Assembly (NCBI GenBank): GCA_905250075.1
Contig: CAJNOP010000350.1
Location: forward strand, 146,223 to 210,222
Length of the DNA: 64,000 nucleotides
Reading direction: 5' to 3'
DNA from: Rotaria sp. Silwood1
Taxonomy: Eukaryota; Rotifera; Eurotatoria; Philodinida; Philodinidae
Shown: in pieces, positions 1-12,359 of the stretch
Position numbering within the stretch: the first letter of the stretch is position 1
Layout of the letters: every line of letters starts with the position of its first letter
Translations under genes and position numbers: made by a program
The notes under the pieces: generated by a model
Databases searched by the model: none
What the model saw: the letters and a program-made list of their open reading frames with translations, nothing else
What the model was told of the DNA's origin: nothing

Positions 1-89
1 GAATCATATGCAATACCATAAGGATATCTAAATTGATTGTTAAAATTACCTAAACCCCCTAAAATGAACTTTCTCATGAGATTTTCTAG

Positions 90-109
90 TATATATATAT
101 ATATATATA
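90..109. repeat. (AT)n microsatellite
   Basis: Simple run of alternating A and T about 20 bp long. The rest of bases 1-682 shows no recognisable gene; it is probably intron or intergenic sequence downstream of the NHL-repeat exon at 683. Confidence 0.9.
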
Positions 110-682
110 ATGTTCTCAAAACAACTTGGAGAAATTATTAAAAAAATTATTCACGCTTTGCAATAGATGATGCGGTGAAGTCGATGTGACGAGGACTGAC
201 GAATTTACAACTTTTTTTTATTGAAAAACAGTTGCTCAGAACAGTTTATAATTTTACATCTTTTATCTCGTCTCAACTATCCGATAGATGTAGAATGAAT
301 AATTCCAAATAAAATATTATAAAATGTTCTATAGTATGTAGTTCACGCTAATGATGTAAAATTCTAATAATCAAATTACTCTTGAAGATAATCGATCGAT
401 AAGGTGTCTTCGAATGCTGCGGCTTGATACAAGAAGATGCAATGAATATAGTCTCAAATAATCATACTTAATTTTCAATATGTTCTTTTTATCGTTAATT
501 TAATTCTAATTGTAACTGCGAGAAAACAAAATTTCATGTTAGAAAATAAAAAGAGAATTATATTACGACTAAGACAATCCTGAACTTCAATAGCATTGCT
601 AACATCAAATTGCAGGCACATGAGTTTTACATAGTTACTTAGTTGGTGGATAAACATTTATCACTCTATGATTCTTACTTAC

Positions 683-1977
683 CACTACTTGCAATGGTGA
701 TTCCCGATGATGAACCATTAGAAAATAATTGAATTCGTTGATGGAAAGTATCTTCTACACGAATATTTCCATTTGAGTCAACCAGTACATATGAAGGACT
801 CGACAACTGATTTGAAGATGAACCAGTTGTTCCATTTCCACAAACAGTTGTACCGTTTGAAGTACCTATCAAGTATTTCTGAATTCGATTATTGTTGGCA
901 TCTGCAATGTATAGTGTATTGAGATAGTCCAATGTTGCATCATAAGGTGTATTGAGTTTATCACTGCCATTTCCTGGTACTCCACTAATATCTGCTATAG
1001 TAAAGCCTGTTTGATTCCAACGGAGTAAAGCTGTTGGAACTAAAAAAATATTTAAAAATAAGCTCAACATTTTGTGTCGTCGAAGTGAAAAATAAGTTGT
1101 TTGCAAGGATAATAGACATAAATGAGAAAAGAAAAAAAATATATTTCATCTTACGTGTCGTTGTTTTTAACTTCATTACTAGAACAAGTGCAATTATAGT
1201 AATGACAATTACAAGCACTAAAGCAGTCAAAATCGATTATCACTACACATCGGCGTGAACATCTATAATGTGCAGTATTAAGAGACACGAACGAATAATT
1301 GACAAAAGAAAAACCTACATTTTCTTTTTATTATTTTTCTGATTTCGATGATGATCGTTAATATTTCCGAATTGATCTGATGATACATTCTCCATCTATT
1401 ATTATTTAAAAAGTTATTTTATGACAAAGAGAAATGAGAAAAATAAATAAATGATTAACTTTAACTCTTATTGTCTGAGAACGACTCAGCATATCATCAG
1501 GTCTTGCTGACAAATCAATATGTTGTTGAACACTTTTTGTTGAGTCATTAACTTTGATAAAATGTCTATTTGACTATTATATAAAAAACAATAGAAGAAG
1601 TGATTTTAATCATTTCATTATCAGACAGTAAGATTTTCTATATTTCTCTCTTAGTATTTCTTACTTAGATTTCTTATGACTTGTCAAAAAACAATCATAA
1701 TGTTCGTGAAATTTTGCTATACTTACAGAATCTAGAGTATTTGGTAAACGTTGCCAAGATGTTCGATTATTTCTTACCTTTAGGACATCATCTCGATGAT
1801 GGTATGTTTTGTCACTAGTAGCAGAAATCTGAGATTTAAGAAAGACCAACAAAAGAAAAATATAGCATAAAATAATACAAAAATAAAAAAATATATATCG
1901 AACCCAACGTAAAGTTTCGTGTTGATTGGAAGATTTATCACTTGTTGGGCGTGTACGAACATGAATAACGGTATTCT
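683..1977 (-). CDS. NHL-repeat membrane protein, partial gene with several exons
   Basis: The best exon is 683-1039 (minus), coding about 119 residues with NHL beta-propeller character: RWNQTGFTIAD, then YIADANNNRIQKY and a second blade around SPSYVLVDSNGNIRV. It is bounded by a TTTTTTAG acceptor and a perfect GTAAGTAAG donor (intron starts at 682), so more blades should lie further left, probably beyond the window. A 115-bp intron (1040-1154, GTAAG...TTTTTTTAG) joins it in phase to an exon from 1155 up to about 1216 that encodes a strongly hydrophobic helix (LVIVITIIALVLVMKL). Further upstream, 1734-1977 encodes a basic segment plus another hydrophobic helix (YIFFYFCIILCYIFLLLVF) and ends at GTAAGTATAG; an exon near 1460-1555 is possible. 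I infer a membrane-anchored extracellular NHL propeller, a family greatly expanded in bdelloids. The two hydrophobic exons could belong to alternative transcripts or two genes. Ligand unknown. Confidence 0.65.
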
Positions 1978-3094
1978 ATGGTGTTTTTGTTTTCGATTGA
2001 TTCTGATGCTAAATTGAATCATTTTAAAACGTATTTGAAAAAGAAACATGAATATCTACATGATGATGGAGTAATCGTTGATGGCGAAGATGTGATACTT
2101 TTATAACATGTATCTCAGTTGGCGATGTATGACCTAAGACATTTATTGTTCTTTTAGAAGAAAACATGGTTTTAAATAATGTCTACCTATAATCATGTTA
2201 TCCATTTTTATTTTGAAGATGGACAAGACGTTGTTATGTTTTGTTTCTCTCAGTGACCAAGCATATATGAATTGCTTCACCGATGTGATGTTAAATTAAA
2301 ATATAAGAATGAAGAAATCCGAATATTTATATGTCATGTATAAGAAAGAAATAAGATGTGTTATATGAAGGCTTCATTTGTTTATATAGTATGTTTGAGA
2401 GTTTCACTAGTGAAATTATTAAGAAGAATAAAATGGCTTTTGCTTTTTTATTCAGACTCAATCAAAAAAGCTTGTTAGCGCAGTCACTTTGGAGCTTAAA
2501 TGTGAAACTCACATGCGTTATTTATTATCATTATACTACTAATAAAATATACGTCATGTGTAAATTCTCTAGCAGATTATAGGTGTTTTCCAAGAAAATC
2601 GATCGTCACAAATCAGATCTGTCTTATTTATTTCTGCATTTCGAACAAAAATTTTTTCTTGTTTTGTTTACTGGTGTTCTTTTTCTTGTTTGTCTTGTTG
2701 CTACTCGTTCGTTTTTTTCTTTTTCAGTATTCACCTTCGTTTTACTCAACATTATTATTATTCTAATCATTGATTCAACTAGTAAATAAGTCTGTTGTAC
2801 AGATCCATTATATGTACAGAAGGTCTCAATACATTTTTATGATCTCAATAAGCTCAGAAATACCAATGTTGATTTTTTTCCGAAGTTATAACTTGATCAA
2901 TTCACGCTTTTTATGTTGATCATTTGTCAACTGTGATAAATCATTGCATCACTACCCATCGTCCTTGACATCTTGGCTCTAAAATTCTTTGTGCACAGAA
3001 AACAAAAGACTACATTATTTAAAACATTCACAAACACATTCCGACGATTCAAATTTCGAGGAAGATTTTGAAATGTGTAAGAATTCTCTAGAAC
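1978..3094. other. No gene recognised
   Basis: AT-rich sequence with only short chance open frames. The part nearest 1977 may hold the 5' exon or promoter of the NHL-repeat gene. The stretch 2940-3094 shows weak inverse similarity to 3485-3600, so the foldback element beginning at 3095 may be somewhat longer than annotated. Confidence 0.5.
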
Positions 3095-3482
3095 AGTCAA
3101 TGTTTTGTCGTTAATGCCGTTCAGCGCCTTCTACCATCACTACGAAACTCTGGAAAAGGAGTCTGCCGCATGTTGTCCCCAGCTACTATGGAAACATACT
3201 CAGTCAAGTTTACCCTGGTAGCAAAAGTCCGTAATGTGAAGAAGGCTGATGTGAACCCTCGATAGTTCGACTTAAAACTTATAGTCTCTGATTTCTTCGA
3301 GAATAGTGAGTGTAAGTTTAAATCGAGGTTGTTGCGGTATCTTCTTAGGCCCTAGCAATAAAAGTCAAAGGACACTGGGTATGTTTCCATATCACCCGAG
3401 GACAGCAGGTGTCAGACTACTTTTCCAGAGTTCCTCAGCGACGGAAAAAGGTGCTGAACGATATTAACGACATGACTAAGAC
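3095..3482. mobile_element. Foldback (long inverted repeat) element, non-coding
   Basis: The left arm (3095-3204) and right arm (3373-3482) are imperfect reverse complements over roughly 110 bp: for example CTGGAAAAGGAGTCTG on the left pairs with CAGACTACTTTTCCAG on the right, and ATGGAAACATAC with GTATGTTTCCAT. The interior of about 170 bp has no coding potential. This fits a non-autonomous DNA element or a decayed MITE; no clear target-site duplication was found. Confidence 0.7.
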
Positions 3483-4017
3483 TGCAGTAGAAAGAAATTG
3501 TGTTCTCGCCGATATAAATTTATACTCGAAGATTTGAGGATGATGGGCAATGATTAGAGATGTGATGGACCAATTTTAGTCCTCGACTCGATCACCGGTG
3601 CCAAGATAATGAGAAAGATATTCACCCAGAACCAGGATCACGGGAAAGAGAAGCGCTGAGACTGGAACCGGAGCTACAAGAATAAAGCTCTCTCAGTCAA
3701 AAATCAAGCTTATAGTAAAATATTCTATTGTTTGAAATAAATTATCTTGTAAATCATCTGAATAAGAACATAGTCAAAGCGAGATGACACCCAAAAAAGT
3801 GCTAGTCGTCGACTAAATAAATAAAAAAAAAAAACGAGAACCGAAGAATTATTTTAGAGGTAATGCGAATAAATTTTGGAATAGTTTTCTTTAGATCGGA
3901 ATGGTGATTCATCAAAAACTAAAATCACTCAGACTAAAACCATTAGAAACGAAGTTATCGATACTGACGTGAAAATAGAATTATTTGGACCGAATTAGAG
4001 CTGACACCAGAAAGCTT
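3483..4017. other. No gene recognised
   Basis: AT-rich spacer containing an A-rich tract near 3821-3834. No splice-bounded or conserved reading frame seen. Confidence 0.5.
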
Positions 4018-4165
4018 GGTGTGGGGTGTAGGTGGATGTGGGTGTGTGGTGTGTGGGTGTGGTTGTCGGTGTGGGTGTGCGTGGGTGTGGGTGTGTGGGT
4101 ATGGGTCCTCTTTTTACCCACACACATCGACCCACACCCACCCACACCCACATCCACACAAACAT
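4018..4165. repeat. Telomere-like TGTGGG/CCCACA foldback
   Basis: A G-rich arm (4018-4106) of degenerate TGTGGG units is followed by a short spacer (CCTCTTTTTA) and a C-rich arm (4116-4160), so the whole can form a hairpin. Short His/Pro- or Val/Gly-rich open frames across it are repeat translations, not genes. Confidence 0.9.
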
Positions 4166-4170
4166 CCTAG

Positions 4171-5544
4171 ATGCGTACGACTATTAGTTCTCATAGATCG
4201 TTTGTGATTTAGAGATGCTCAGGAATAGTTTATGAATATTCGTCGAGTCTTCTTTTTCTAATTGTTGTTTGTTTTGCTTTTAGGTACTGCTGTTCAGCAA
4301 TTGCTGTCGATTCATGCTGCTGTGATTATCGAATTGAATTTTTTTGGATCTAGGTGAGTTCTTTATTTGTTTTGATCAGGTTAGTATTACGTAGCTCATG
4401 TAGGAAATTATTTCCTTGCATATAAAATCTTCAACGCATTGAATTGAGAATGACTTTTTTGCACCTTGTTGAGGATTTTTGAACGTTATTGTTAGGATTG
4501 TCCTCAGTAGGTAGTTCTATTCTCTTAATTACTTATGCATTTTTCATTTAGGTTTTATTGCACACCGTCTGCAAAACAAATCCATGCTTTATTAAGTTGA
4601 AGTACTTTTGCTGTTGGGACCGATTTCAAAAACATGGTGAATGTTAGATGTCAATTAAAGTGAGTGAAGTTTTCGTGCCACTCTCGGACTGATGAAATGA
4701 GTAGATCGAAAATAGGATAAGCGGGTAGCGCTGATTCAGGCGAGTGGTGATTGCAATGCTATTTAAAATTCAACGGTTTAATGATTTTCAAGATTTTATA
4801 AAAGCTTAGATGAGTACTGTAAGGTCATGGAAAAGGCCATATAAGAATCTTACTGTACAATTTCACCAGATTTACTGGTTTCCAGTTTGGAACAGTTAAT
4901 CATAGAATATATCATAAAATCGTCATGGACTTCTGTGCTCTAATAGACGATCGTTCAGTAAGTTCTGATGGGATCGTCAAGAAATCCCTCAAGATTTCCT
5001 AGTCAGATATATTAACCGCCAGGATCGTGGAGAATTCATTCCCAGTAGCTGATTAGCATTATTGCCTTAATTGGCTTATGTTTTTTGTCCTTTTATCATT
5101 TTCTTTGTCTTCGAGCAGCTGATTCTAGAAATCGATTCATATAATTCCTTTCAATCTACTTTGATTTCGTTATTTGGTTTTTTCTTGCTGGATTGAGATT
5201 AACCAATAGAACAATCTTCAGCTTTCCTGCTTTCGCTCCTTTATTCACTAGTTAAGATCCGATTGTTTAGATTGCCCAGTGAGAGTCCCATTGATTATAA
5301 AGCTCGAAACGTAGAGTTAACACCAGATAAGTGTTTCTTTCAGCATTCCGTAAGCCTCACAAGTGTGTGATTCACATAACGATGAAAATTATTAATTATT
5401 TTCACATGTCTTTCATACGAGTGAGTTTATCACTGATGCTGACGAGAGATCCACTATTGAATCATTCATCAACCAGTTGAAACAGTTGATGCTACGCTTA
5501 AATCTCTCCATATACCTCACCAGAAACCTTAAAGACGATAATTC
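4171..5544. other. No gene recognised
   Basis: 1.4 kb without a conserved reading frame. Some short words recur (TTCAAGA, GATTTTC), but nothing supports a named feature. Confidence 0.5.
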
Positions 5545-5885
5545 AGATCAATAATCACATTGTTATATCTTATCATAAATTCTACGGACAGTTGATGAGG
5601 CCAATAATCCCTTTCATAAACCTTATCATAAACCCTATTAACCGTTGATGAACACTTCCAAATATCGATTTTAAATGTTGGTCGCGGATATACTATTTTC
5701 ATCAACCATTTTTAGAAAGGGTTTTGGAGACTAAATTAGCAGGTTAATGATTATCAAGAACCCTTACGAGGAGTTTATGAAAGTGCAACGTATAAGGAAC
5801 CCTTTAAGAGTTTATTGATCTTATCAACCCTTTCATAAATCCTTTAAACGTTTATTATTCTGCGGATTTTTTTTATAGTGTACAG
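5545..5885. repeat. Word island built on CATAAACCCTTT
   Basis: Permuted, partly inverted copies of a short word (CTTATCATAAACCC, CCTTTCATAAACC, AACCCTTTCATAAATCC, AGGAACCCTTT) fill about 340 bp. The right edge is a T-run followed by TAGTGTACAG. Non-coding; probably a decayed transposon or a locally expanded sequence. Confidence 0.6.
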
Positions 5886-6220
5886 TATCTATGAGTACCA
5901 TATATATTCGTATAGAATTACAACCAGTATATAGGCCCTCGGCACTTGAAAACTCAAGGAAAACTTGACTTCCTATATACCATTCTATGCTCCTTAAAGT
6001 TCTCTACAAAACCATGTATAGGATGTTCTGGTTCTAAGTAGGTCACCAAATCCGGTAGGGTCCTTTTCATGCTTTGATTTATGCAAATAAGTTGGCTAAC
6101 AAGAACAAGAGTTCTGAATTAAGATGAGAGAGCGAAGTAAAATAACATTTTTTCAGAAGAAAATATCAAAAGTTCTTTAAGAAAAGATTCTCAATCGATC
6201 GTTTGCTCTGTATGGAATAG

Positions 6221-8297
6221 TTATGTCAATTGCGGATAGGTCGCATTAATACCAAAAGTAGCAGCCATGTTACCCATCGCAATTACCATGAAGAATTTTT
6301 GTAATAGTACAGCTTCTTCCATGGTTAAAATGTGCGATACTTCTTGTATTGATTCTTTCGTTTCTTCCCAGATACCACCCAAAATACTTTTCGATTCCCG
6401 GATCAATAACAAATCAGGTGCCAATTGCCAATTAGCATCAATATCAACAATAAAGAATGAAGCAGTATTTTTTACACTATCGCCATTTTTGAACAATGTT
6501 AAAGAACTATAATTACCGTCCATTGCAGGTGAATAAAGATATTCAATACTATCCCAAGTAAAATCATCGGAATAAGTTAAACCAAGCATAAAACTACCTT
6601 TGGATGGCAAATTGTAATCGATTATGATTGCATTGATAAATTCAGGTACTTTATCAGCTGGTATATCGATCGCCTTTAAAATCGTTGATTTCTGATGGAA
6701 ATATGTAAAACCTAATCGAGTAATTCTTGTAATAGTGGTAGAACTACTTGTTTTGAATGCACTTACAACATCTTTCCAAGCTTTAGTAACGGCTGAAACA
6801 GCTTGAGCTAAGGCAATAATTTTATCAACAAACCGTGGTTCGTGACCATTAATGCCATTGCTGTTTGTTTCTGGTGAAATTATTTTCGGGTTAAAGTAAG
6901 ACAGCATTCGATGTTTTTGTGGAACCAATACACTAGCACCGATGAAACGTAAAATATTTAATGCAATGTTTGTCGTCTTTAGTTTCCATGGTGTAATCAA
7001 TGTTGATAGATGTTCATTCAAAAATTCGCCACTATCTCCCAAAGTTGATGTGCGCGCAATTTTCATTTGTTCATTATTGCCAGCATTGTTGTTTGTATTA
7101 TTGTACAGTAGTGTTTCGATTAACGATCGTGAAGTAATACTTAAGTATAGAAAATTCATTGTATACGTTAAATTATCAAGATTTTGACCAAGTATCCAAA
7201 TGTATTTGATAACTGTATCTTTGTTTTTATCGTCAGTTGTAGATGTATATAAGTTTTCGTATGAGAACCGTGATGATTGTAATTGTTGTAAAAATTGTGG
7301 ATTGGAAGAAATGTCATCGAAACCATACTCTGTGGCTAATGCTGTTAATAATGTGGCAACATTTTGACGTTCAACTTTTGCCAATTTCAATGCTTGACTT
7401 GAGAGTTTCAATAATGTGATGTTTGATTGTAATGCTGTTAAAATTGAATCATTGTATGGTGTCAACACTTCAGCTTTCATAGCATTGTTTGACAAATATT
7501 TTTCGACAGCTTCAGTTAAACTGTTACTACTATTATTATCATTATCATTAAGTGACAAAGAACGCTTTGCTATGCTGCTCAATGATCGTTCATTGAACCA
7601 AATGAATTGATCGGCTGTCATTTTTTGCTTGATTATGTTCAATTCTTCCGGTGTATTACCTCGTTCAACATAATTTGCATTATCCCTTTTACAACAACAT
7701 TCCCAAAAATATACACAGTCACCGCATCGAAAACATCTGTCTGTATAATATACTGTATATACCTTTCTGATTTCCGCCTTTGTATTAATTGTAACATACG
7801 TAGCTGCCACTGGTAAATTTGAATTAGTTGGCGAAGGCATCTTTTTTGCAACAATTAATAATGTTGTTAACAAGGCGCCTGATTGGATATTAAACGTAAA
7901 GGCTTGAGCTATGTACGATCCTTCCGTTGCAGCTGCTATTAATATTTTAACATTATTAACTGCTTTAACACGAAATTCTTCTGGAATAAACCAACTTGCC
8001 ATTACGGTAGCAAGTGTAGAAATTCCAACTTCAGCTTGTCCAATTGAGCCGTCTGTTACTGGTGTATCCATAAAATCGGCCCAATTAGCTGAAATGAATA
8101 AGAAACAGTTACAATATATAATCAATGTAGAATAAAATCTTACCAGGCGATGATACATTCAATACTTGTGCCACTTGTTTCATTGGAGTAGATGTATCAA
8201 GAGATTTTGCACTAAGTTGTATAATAGGTGACGCATAAAATGCGGTGCACACCGTCATCAAATGCAACATCAACAAGACAATGGAAGTTTTACTCAT
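6221..8297 (-). CDS. Secreted protein of unknown function, two exons, 673 aa
   Basis: Coding exons are 8144-8297 and 6221-8088, separated by a 55-bp intron (8089-8143; donor GGTAAGATTTT, acceptor TTCATTTCAG). The total is 2,022 nt, exactly 674 codons, and the splice is phase 1 (SSP joined to ANWADF). I chose the ATG at 8297 because a TATTTTTCAG acceptor ends at 8305, 8 nt upstream of it, suggesting a 5'UTR intron or a trans-splice site. The N-terminus has a signal peptide (SIVLLMLHLMTVCTAF). A cysteine cluster near residues 169-184 (CFRCGDCVYFWECCC) looks like a disulfide knot or metal site. There are many N-x-S/T sequons and long helical stretches. No domain is recognised; the family is unknown to me. 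Export is inferred from the signal peptide. Neighbours are repeats and give no functional hint. Confidence 0.85.
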
Positions 8298-8389
8298 ATT
8301 TAATCTGAAAAATATAAAATATTTGTGAATCAAGTTCATTTGATATCCATTTTTACCCTCTATCCTAAATGCTTCAATAAAACAAATGT

Positions 8390-8760
8390 TTTCTTGTCAG
8401 GATAATGAATTTTCAAGGAAATTTGATTTTTTTAGAAGCATGAAGTCTATACTCAGATCGATGATTCCAGCCACCGGATCCGGCAGGATCCTGCAGGAAA
8501 CGGTCAATTTTCTGCGAATTTCTATCGTTTCTCTGCTAGAAGGCGCAGAAACCCGCCGGAAATATACCAGAAACATGGAAGCAGTATTCCGGCCAGAAAG
8601 TAACCGTACCGGAAACTGTCCCATTCCGAAACTTTCCCATCATCGGAAATCCAAAGGAAATAACCTCTATCCTGATGAAAAATTGTTGGAACGCCTTCGT
8701 ATCCGTCAGGAAATCACCGAAAAGCACACGTGTCCGGAAGACAACTACCCTCGCCCCCTC
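8390..8760. repeat. GC-rich word island built on CCGGAAAC
   Basis: Base composition jumps well above the surrounding AT-rich DNA. The words CCGGAAAC, AACCGTACCGG, CAGGAAACGG and GATCCTGCAGG recur in both orientations. Open frames here are compositional and not conserved. A second island of the same flavour lies at 12360-12675. Confidence 0.6.
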
Positions 8761-8924
8761 CCCAGAGTGAAGGGCAAATAAGTGATTTTTCAGGATTTTT
8801 GAGACTATTTTCATTAATAGGATTTGAACTCGATATATTCCGTGTTCAATTGAGTAATGCAGTTCAGAGACTGCCTTCTTTTATAGAGTTCCAAATCGAG
8901 TTACTATATAGTGAATCGGTTAAA

Positions 8925-9612
8925 TGTAGGGATGGGCTAAACCCAAATCGTGTCAAATCCAAATATCAGATTTGTCTGGATTTAGATAAGGGTTTGAAGG
9001 AATTTGAGTGCTTTGGGTTGGATATAACTCGATCGGTTGTGGATTTGATTAGTAAAATTCCGTCAATGGGTATCAGGATGGTGGAATCCGAATACACTAT
9101 TAGTTTCCCGAAATTTTGTACTTCTTTTTTCACTAAAAAAAGAGTTTTTGGAGAATAGAACCATTTTTTTGTATTGTTTGACGGATGTGCTCGGCGTCGG
9201 AGAATAGGAGTATTACTAGTTCCTCGGAATTTTCCACTAGATTTGTCGAAGACCTCTCCCACAACAGTCTCTTATGAGTGAGAAGTCAAGCATAACATTT
9301 TGAGAAGCTCAAAGCAGATTCGCATTCTCCGATTCGGAGTACCTTCGGTCAAACCTTAAAAAAAAAATTGTTAGTCTCCCGAAAAACTCTTCCGTTGGTG
9401 AAAAATTAAGTATAAAGTTTCGTGAAACTGACAACGGATTCGGATATCTCTAACCGGATTACGTTCGGTAGAAGTTTACTAGTCAAGCCCAGATCAAAGC
9501 GCGTGAAATTCAAGTGGAATCTTAGTCGAATACGGTCAAAGCCAAATGGGAATCCAGTCAAGTCCAAAAGAAAGAATTGGGTTTGAATTTGACTATGATT
9601 CGATTTCATGCA
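8925..9612. repeat. Word island built on AATCCAAAT / AGTCAAGTCC
   Basis: The left part (8925-9015) repeats CCAAATC/GATTTGG in both orientations. The right part (9480-9605) repeats AGTCCAAA and AGTCAAGCCC. Between them, 9200-9360 and 9370-9475 resemble each other weakly (GAGAAG..AAGCATAA..TTTTGAGAAGCTC against GAAAAATTAAGTATAAAGTTTCGTG). No gene seen. Bases 9613-10039 hold nothing recognisable. Confidence 0.45.
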
Positions 9613-10039
9613 AAGCTAGTTAAATGGTGCACTTAGGATTTTATTGGAAATTCTGACTTGTGAAGGGAGAACATTCTCTTCCTTGAGGAGGCTTTCAGGT
9701 CTTCATTGTTAAGGTTTTTTGCGAGCGGATAGATTTAAGCTAGATCAGATTTTTTTTCCGTTTAGATTAAAATGTGATTTGAAGTCTCACACCCTAAATT
9801 TTTACCTGTGCAGGTGGGTAAAGGTAAGTATAGGTGTGGTCATGCACGTAACAGAGTAATTAGGTTCTGTAATTACTTAATAACTTACATCCGGCCTTAT
9901 ATCAATAACTTAAGGATTTTTAGGAGATTTCTAATCCGACTTACTCGTGCTTGTGTTGCGACGCAAACGAACTAATCTGCAGGGTGATAGCCATATATAT
10001 AGGGTGGAGGTCGTTCGTAAGTGAATAGTCCGTCCGCCG

Positions 10040-10275
10040 TGTCTGACTCATCAAGAGCTATCCAGGGAGGATACTTATAGGTCTTCGAGGGATATCCAGG
10101 GGGTACTTATAGGTCTTCAAGGGCTATTCAGGAAGGTACTTATGACTCATCAATGCCTATTCAGGAAAGGTAATTATGTCTTCAAGAACTATCCAGGGAG
10201 ATACCTATGACTCTTCATAGGCTACTCAGGAAGAAAACTTATAAGTCTTCAAGGACTATCCAGAGGACCCATTAC
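10040..10275. repeat. Tandem array, unit about 38-41 bp (orientation 1)
   Basis: About six diverged units of the form CTATCCAGGGAGG..ACTTATAGGTCTTCAAGG. The same unit appears in reverse complement at 12070-12335, so the two arrays bracket about 1.8 kb as inverted repeats. Confidence 0.8.
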
Positions 10276-10533
10276 TTCTCCAGTGCGATCGAGCATGGGT
10301 GCTCAACGAAGAACCGATTTTGAACGGGAATTAATGGAGAAAAAACTATATAGCTTCATTTATCTCCTGATATTTTGGAAAAAAGTTATCAGGGTATGGT
10401 AAGACGGTTAAAATATTGTGTTAACGAATCCCTTTATAGTCAGCATTAATTTCAGGTTTTTTATTTAACACTTCGGTTGAAAATGGAGAATTAAGTGATT
10501 AAAATTAAGTAAGTACCATTGAATTTGATTTAT

Positions 10534-10636
10534 TGTGGGTGGTGGGTGGGTGTGTGGGTGTGGGTGTGGGTGTCGTTGTGAGTGTGGTCGGATATCACAA
10601 TTACACCCACGCCACCCACACCTACACTCACACCCT
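10534..10636. repeat. Telomere-like TGTGGG/CCCACA foldback with mobile-looking core
   Basis: G-rich arm, core containing GTCGTTGTGAGTGTGGTCGG and GATATCACAATT, then a C-rich arm ending in CACACCCTA. The core and adjoining arm sequence (over 50 bp) recur unchanged in the array at 21042-21461, including non-telomeric bases. Confidence 0.9.
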
Positions 10637-10854
10637 AGTAAAACTAGATTTGCTGATTTCTATGGCATGTATCGTCGATATATTATTATTAGGGGACACG
10701 AAGCTATAGCTTGAAGATGTATCTGACAATACAAATAAGTTTTCTACTATAATGTGTTTAAATGAATCAAATTGTTAGATAAATAATTGGAAACGCGAAC
10801 ATTTTCGAAATGATAAAAACTCAGAGCATGCGTTTCGGCTATAAAATTCGGGAG

Positions 10855-11210
10855 TGTTGGCTTAGCATTAGTATTAGGAAAATACTAACACTTTTATATT
10901 AGAATTAAGAAAAAGCTTAATGTTTTTTCTATTGGTGTTAAGAAACTAATTAAATACTTTGGTATTAGCATTAAATGAAAATTAACAACAAATTTTCATT
11001 ATTGAATACATTTTTCGTGAGCACTAGTATTAACTGGTGATATTTTTAATACTAATACTAATACATAACTAATGCCAAGGTGTTAATTAACTCTTTTAAT
11101 ACTAACACAACAGTATTCAGATATTTTTTTTCAATTCTAATGCAGAAGCATTTTAAGAAAGTATTAAATTAATGCAATGCTAATTAAAGCTCAGCCAGTA
11201 CCCCTGACAA
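10855..11210. repeat. AT-rich word island built on ATTAGTATTA / TAATACTAAT
   Basis: Dozens of permuted copies of TTAGTATTA, TAATACTAA and TTAATGC in both orientations. Non-coding. The following 11211-12069 shows no gene; 11300-11720 is less AT-rich but has no conserved frame. Confidence 0.6.
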
Positions 11211-12069
11211 AAACTGTTATAAATTTGATGTATTCATTTATTTGACATTTTTTAAAAAGTAATTATTTTAAAAGCTCTGACAATATATCATAAATTCATA
11301 AATGTCAGAGTTTGTGAGTTCCACACTTTGGCCCCGGAAGGGACCGCACTGACATGCTTTTTCTTGTAGAAAGGCTTTTCAAAATGTCTTTCTTCTGTGA
11401 AGTTCGGATAGAGTCTGTCAAGCTAGATAAATCCGTTGACGCAAGCTATGCATTGACTAAATTAGGTATCAGAAAGGCTTAGCGCCGCTATCGTCAGAAC
11501 ACAGCGTGCAACTGTTAGGGCTATATGAGAGAAAAATCCTATGGATTCAAATTTGTCCGCAACACTGCGCACTTCGTCCTTACAATCGCGGTGAAAAATC
11601 TTTCTGAAATCTGATTGCTCGAAATTTATGAAGCAGCGATTAAGACGTGAAGGTACTGTTTCTCAGCTTCAGGATTATTAAAACATAGTGTTGGTCGCGT
11701 CGATGTGGTTGCAGCAGGGAATCAGTTCTTTTCTGGAAAAACAAAAAAGGAATTACACAGTAGTTTCTATCGGTGAACTATTTAATCACTTACTATTTAT
11801 CAAATAGGTTCTAAGTAAAAAAATTAATTTTAATATTGATGATTAAGTGATCACTAACATTTAATTTTTAGTGGGGTCATGACTTTAAGCTTAATGTGAA
11901 ACTAATGTGAACGGTGTACCCCTACTTTCAATCTCCAGTTGGATTGATCATATTCGTTATCTCGAATATTATATGTAGAGAAGAACTGTTAACGCTCAGA
12001 TGAGCAGCTCATGAACCTGAGCTCTACACTGCTAATATGAACCCATCCCCTAACTAGCCCCTGAGAAGT

Positions 12070-12335
12070 TATCAGTTTCCCTGGATAGACCCTGTAGAAA
12101 TATAGGTATCCTCCTGTACAGACCTTGAAGAGTCATAGGTACCTCCCTTGGCAGGTCTTAATAAGTATTAAGTATCCCGTGGGTGCTCCTTGAAGACCTC
12201 TAAGTACCCTTCCTGGATAGTCCTTGAATAGTTATAAGCATCTTTCTGAATAGGTCTTGATGAGTCATAGGTATCCTCTGGGTAGCTCTTGAAGACCTAT
12301 GAGTATCTTCCCTAGATAGCCGTGAAAAGTGAGAA
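12070..12335. repeat. Tandem array, unit about 38-41 bp (orientation 2)
   Basis: Reverse-complement counterpart of the array at 10040-10275: CCTGGATAGTCCTTGAATAG, CCTTGAAGACCTATGAGTAT and similar units, six to seven diverged copies. Together they may mark the two ends of one composite element of about 2.3 kb. Confidence 0.8.
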
Positions 12336-12359
12336 ATAGCAACCCATAATTTACTACGG

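Noticed and set aside
8386-9158. Overlapping open frames on both strands
   Set aside because: They result from the GC-rich CCGGAAAC word island, where stops are rare; no conservation or splice context.
10040-10275. CRISPR array
   Set aside because: Units are diverged throughout, without constant repeats and unique spacers, and the genome is eukaryotic.
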